From the NCBI RefSeq assembly GCF_013464485.1, contig NZ_RAUX01000001.1:31279-74007 (forward strand): 42,729 nt of DNA. The letters are read 5' to 3'. Of the stretch, positions 39,654-42,729 are shown in pieces. Below the pieces are notes generated by a model. The model was not told the origin of the DNA. It worked only from the letters and a program-made list of their open reading frames with translations, and did not search any database. The translations under genes were made by a program, and so were the position numbers. Each line of letters starts with the position of its first letter. Within the stretch, counting starts at the first letter, position 1. This DNA comes from Stenotrophomonas maltophilia. Lineage in GTDB: Bacteria; Pseudomonadota; Gammaproteobacteria; Xanthomonadales; Xanthomonadaceae.

Positions 39654-41510
39654 ATGCTCGAATTTCCACGCTGGAAGTACGTCGTCATCCTGATCGTACT
39701 GGCGCTCAGCGCGCTGTACGCGCTGCCCAACATCTACCAGAAGGACCCGGCCCTCCAGATCACCGCCAACCGTGGCGGCCAGATCGACGATGCGCTGCGC
39801 GACCGTGTGCTGGCCGACCTGAAGACGGCCGGTGTCACTACCATCGGTGCCGAGAAGGAAGGGGAGAGCCTGATCGTCCGCCTGCCGGACCTGAAGGCGC
39901 AGTCCGCCGCCAGCGATGCCCTGCGTGACACCGTCGGCGAACAGTACACCGTGGCCCTGAACCTGGCCTCGACCGTGCCGGACTGGCTGGCCAACCTCGG
40001 CGGTCGTCCGATGGTGCTTGGCCTGGACCTGCAGGGTGGCGTGCACTTCGTGCTGCAGGTTGACCAGAAGGCCGCCCTGGACAAGCGCCTGGACGCCTAT
40101 ACCGAAGACGTGCGCAGCACCCTGCGCGATGCCCGCATCGCCTACCAGTCGGTGGAGCGCCGCGCGGACAACAGCATCGTGGCCAACCTGAGCCCGTCCG
40201 CCGGTGACGACGCTGCGCAGCGTGCCCGTACGGCCCTGGTCAAGGCGCAGCCGACGCTCGGCTACGACGTCAGCGGCAACCGCATCACGGTGAGCATCCC
40301 GGAAACCGAGATCGCCCAGATCGCCAACGGCGCCATCGAGCAGAACATCAACACCCTGCGCAACCGCGTGAACCAGCTCGGCGTGGCCGAGCCGATCATC
40401 CAGCGCCAGGGTGCCGACCGCGTGGTCGTGCAGCTGCCCGGCGTGCAGGACACGGCCGAAGCCAAGCGCATGATCGGTGCCACCGCCACCCTGGAGTACC
40501 GTGCGGTGGTCGAGGGCAACGCGCAGGACGCCATCAACTCCGGCCGCATCCCGCCGGAGGCGAAGGTCTACCAGCGTCGTGACGGCCTGGGCCCGGTGCT
40601 GCTGAACAAGCGCGTGATCGTCACCGGCGACCAGATGGTCGGCGCGCAGGCGGTGACCGACCCGACCAGCGGTTCCCCGGCGGTCAGCGTGACGCTGAAC
40701 AACGTCGGCGGCCAGCGCATGTTCGACTTCACCAGCGCCAACGTGAACAAGCCGATGGCGGTGGTCTACACCGAGCGCGTGCCGACCGTGACCGTCGTTG
40801 ACGGCCAGGAAGTGCGTGGCTTCAAGGTCAACGAGGAAGTGATCTCGGTGGCCAACATCAACGGCGTGTTCGGCAAGAACTTCCAGACCACCGGCCTGCA
40901 GAAGAAGGAAGCCGAGGACCTGGCCAAGCTGCTGAAGTCCGGCTCGCTGGCCGCGCCGATGGACTTCGTCGAAGAGCGTGTGGTCGGCCCGAGCCTGGGT
41001 GCCGAGAACGTCAAGAACGGTATGCGCGCGGTGGTGTTCGCATTCCTGTTCACCCTGGTGTTCTTCAGTGTCTACTACCGCATGTTCGGCGTGATCACCT
41101 CGATCGCGATGCTGTTCAACCTGCTGATCGTGGTGGCGGTGATGTCGCTGTTCGGCGCGACCATGACCCTGCCGGGCTTCGCCGGCCTGGCGTTGTCGGT
41201 CGGCCTGTCGGTGGACGCCAACGTGCTGATCAACGAGCGTATCCGTGAAGAGCTGCGTGCCGGCGTGCCGGGCAAGACCGCGATCGTGACCGGTTACGAG
41301 CGTGCCTCGGGCACCATCCTCGACGCCAACCTGACCGGCCTGATCGTCGGCGTGGCGCTGTTCGCATTCGGTACCGGTCCGCTGAAGGGCTTCGCGCTGA
41401 CCATGATCATCGGTATTTTCGCCTCCATGTTCACTGCGATCACCGTGTCGCGTGCGCTGGCGACGCTGATCTACGGCCGTCGCAAGAAGCTCCAGAACGT
41501 GGCCATCTGA
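39654..41510 (+). CDS. secD: Protein translocase subunit SecD
   Basis: A 618-residue RND-superfamily membrane protein that uses the proton gradient to complete export. Membrane segment 1 is near residues 8-26; a large periplasmic P1 domain (about 30-450) includes GRPMVLGLDLQGGVHF and the AEPIIQRQGADRVVVQLPG repeat; five further membrane helices follow, with the LSVDANVLINERIREEL motif near the end. ATG at 39654 chosen to place the first helix normally. Followed after 16 bp by secF. Confidence 0.98.
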   Translation: MLEFPRWKYVVILIVLALSALYALPNIYQKDPALQITANRGGQIDDALRDRVLADLKTAGVTTIGAEKEGESLIVRLPDLKAQSAASDALRDTVGEQYTVALNLASTVPDWLANLGGRPMVLGLDLQGGVHFVLQVDQKAALDKRLDAYTEDVRSTLRDARIAYQSVERRADNSIVANLSPSAGDDAAQRARTALVKAQPTLGYDVSGNRITVSIPETEIAQIANGAIEQNINTLRNRVNQLGVAEPIIQRQGADRVVVQLPGVQDTAEAKRMIGATATLEYRAVVEGNAQDAINSGRIPPEAKVYQRRDGLGPVLLNKRVIVTGDQMVGAQAVTDPTSGSPAVSVTLNNVGGQRMFDFTSANVNKPMAVVYTERVPTVTVVDGQEVRGFKVNEEVISVANINGVFGKNFQTTGLQKKEAEDLAKLLKSGSLAAPMDFVEERVVGPSLGAENVKNGMRAVVFAFLFTLVFFSVYYRMFGVITSIAMLFNLLIVVAVMSLFGATMTLPGFAGLALSVGLSVDANVLINERIREELRAGVPGKTAIVTGYERASGTILDANLTGLIVGVALFAFGTGPLKGFALTMIIGIFASMFTAITVSRALATLIYGRRKKLQNVAI

Positions 41511-41526
41511 CGGGACGACACGCACA

Positions 41527-42507
41527 ATGAAACTGTTTCCGCTGCACATCCTCCCGAACGACACCAAGATCGACTTCATGCGCTGGCGCCATGTCGCCAT
41601 GGCAGTCACCATCGTGGTGTTCCTGGCCTCGATCAGCATCATCGCGTTCAAGGGCTTCAACTACGCGCTGGACTTCACTGGCGGTACGCTGATCGAAGCC
41701 CGCTTCGACAAGCCGGTGGACGTCGAGCAGGTCCGTACCAAGCTTGAGCAGAACGGCTTTGACGGCGCCCAGGTGCAGAGCGTCGGTGGCAACACCGATC
41801 TACTGATCCGCCTGGCGCCGCACGGCGAGCATGCTCCGGGCACGGGTGCTGCCGCCACCGAAGACAAGGCTACCGCTGCCGCTGTAGTGAAGGCCCTGTC
41901 CACGGCTGACAATCAGGCAACCGTGCTGCGCAACGAGTTTGTTGGCCCGCAGATCGGCAAGGACCTGGCGATGAATGGCCTGTACGCCACCATCTTCATG
42001 CTGGCCGGCTTCCTGATCTACATCGCGGTGCGCTTCGAATGGAAGTTCGCGGTCACCGCCAGCATCGTGGCCATGTTCGATCTGATCGTGACGGTGGCTT
42101 ACGTGTCCCTGCTGGGCCGTGAGTTCGACCTGACCGTGCTGGCCGGCCTGCTGTCGGTGATGGGCTTTGCGATCAACGACATCATCGTGGTCTTCGACCG
42201 CGTCCGCGAGAACTTCCGCAGCCTGCGCGTGGACTCGATGGAAGTGCTGAACCGTTCGATCAACCAGACGCTGTCGCGTACGGTGATCACCGCGGTGATG
42301 TTCTTCCTGTCGGCGCTTGCCCTGTACATGTACGGTGGCAGTTCGATGGAAGGCCTGGCCGAGACGCACATGATCGGTGCGGTGATCGTGGTGCTGTCCT
42401 CGATCCTGGTGGCGGTGCCGATGCTGACGATCGGCTTCCTGCGCGTCAGCAAGCAGGACCTGCTGCCCAAGGCCAAGGACGTCGAGGCCCTGGCCCGTCG
42501 CCCGTAA
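41527..42507 (+). CDS. secF: Protein translocase subunit SecF
   Basis: A 326-residue partner of SecD. Six membrane segments; the periplasmic part follows FKGFNYALDFTGGTLIEARF, and the functional signature in helices 4-5 is SVMGFAINDIIVVFDRVREN. A slightly polar insertion (about 100-125, GTGAAATEDKATAAA) lies in the periplasmic loop and looks lineage-specific. Last gene of the queA-tgt-yajC-secDF unit, closed by a strong terminator. Confidence 0.98.
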   Translation: MKLFPLHILPNDTKIDFMRWRHVAMAVTIVVFLASISIIAFKGFNYALDFTGGTLIEARFDKPVDVEQVRTKLEQNGFDGAQVQSVGGNTDLLIRLAPHGEHAPGTGAAATEDKATAAAVVKALSTADNQATVLRNEFVGPQIGKDLAMNGLYATIFMLAGFLIYIAVRFEWKFAVTASIVAMFDLIVTVAYVSLLGREFDLTVLAGLLSVMGFAINDIIVVFDRVRENFRSLRVDSMEVLNRSINQTLSRTVITAVMFFLSALALYMYGGSSMEGLAETHMIGAVIVVLSSILVAVPMLTIGFLRVSKQDLLPKAKDVEALARRP

Positions 42508-42512
42508 GCACC

Positions 42513-42557
42513 TGCTGCATGCAGCACGCAAAGAACCCCGCGCAAGCGGGGTTTTTT
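42513..42557 (+). terminator. Rho-independent terminator of the secDF operon
   Basis: AACCCCGC-GCAA-GCGGGGTT (42534-42553) followed by TTTT. Just upstream is the perfect palindrome TGCTGCATGCAGCA (42513-42526). Confidence 0.92.
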
Positions 42558-42561
42558 GTTG

Positions 42562-42729
42562 GCAGGGCTTGCAGCCCTGCACCTGCTCAATGCAACGGCA
42601 ACGGCAACGGCAAAAGCCAGAGCGGCATTCCGTGGGATGGCGGGGCACTGTGGGTTTGCGGGGACGCCGTAAACCCATCCATGGGGGCTTGGTCGCCGCA
42701 TCCATGCGGCTCACACCCCGCAAACCCAC
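42562..42729 (+). repeat. Structured repeat, copy C (truncated by window end)
   Basis: Same order as copies A and B: the identical terminal hairpin (42562-42580), three CAACGG hexamers, ATTCCGTGGGATGGCGGGG, left arm GTGGGTTTGCGGGG (42650-42663), 29-nt core (42664-42692, one base from copy A), inner hairpin built on GCCGCAT-CC-ATGCGGC (42695-42710), ACA, and right arm CCCCGCAAACCCAC (42716-42729) reaching the last base of the window. The arm again differs from those of A and B. It starts right after the secF terminator. Confidence 0.85.

Noticed and set aside
39498-41660. 720-residue minus-strand frame opposite secD
   Set aside because: Antisense shadow with His/Arg/Gln-biased composition; secD is unmistakable on the plus strand.
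1-42729. Defence island, prophage or integrative element
   Set aside because: Every gene of known family is core or ordinary accessory; no integrase, att repeat next to a tRNA, phage structural gene or abrupt base-composition shift was seen.

Overview
The window is a high-GC chromosomal segment from a gammaproteobacterium of the Xanthomonadaceae, almost certainly Stenotrophomonas (S. maltophilia complex). The signs are GTAG-headed palindromic repeats of the SMAG/REP type in many intergenic gaps, a LuxR-solo gene beside hchA (the arrangement described as smoR-hchA in S. maltophilia), divergent bamE/fur, and the order recN-hrcA-grpE-dnaK-dnaJ. Most of the sequence is core genome. I see no prophage, integrative element, transposase, CRISPR array or recognisable defence island.

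Layout. 1-5.2 kb: a LuxR-type regulator cut by the left edge, hchA with a lux-box-like palindrome upstream, an N-terminally short AraC regulator, an alpha/beta hydrolase and a large lipoprotein hydrolase. 5.3-8.5 kb: a small membrane methyltransferase, an orphan polytopic membrane protein and a frameshifted small membrane-protein gene. 8.6-12.8 kb: tmRNA (ssrA, tag ANDDNYALAA), a GNAT acetyltransferase, a small membrane protein, smpB, ratA-rnfH, bamE and fur. 12.8-15.1 kb: a secreted SGNH/GDSL hydrolase divergent from a LysR regulator, sharing a direct-repeat operator candidate. 15.2-22 kb: recN and the heat-shock cluster hrcA-grpE-dnaK-dnaJ, with a sigma-32-like promoter before dnaK. 22-27.3 kb: an AraC regulator divergent from a fosmidomycin-resistance-type MFS pump, a repeat-rich gap, pdxY-tyrA, and a small conserved-looking ORF. 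27.3-34.9 kb: an MsbA-like ABC exporter, a YigZ/IMPACT protein, an ECF sigma/anti-sigma pair divergent from a GAF-GAF-GGDEF-EAL protein, and a LOG-family protein. 35.1-42.5 kb: a class III aminotransferase, then queA-tgt-yajC-secD-secF.

Functional links. ssrA and smpB (ribosome rescue) lie 1.6 kb apart. queA and tgt act in queuosine synthesis and are followed by the accessory Sec translocon genes. The ECF sigma/anti-sigma operon has a plausible autoregulatory promoter and faces a cyclic-di-GMP protein.

The most unusual signal is a repeat family, distinct from SMAG, seen three times: 24176-24342 (+), 24535-24705 (inverted) and 42562-42729 (+, cut by the right edge). Each copy has a conserved 29-nt core and a small inner hairpin enclosed by long complementary arms. 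The arm sequence differs from copy to copy, yet left and right arms match within each copy. This implies either selection for a structure or arm-to-arm sequence copying.
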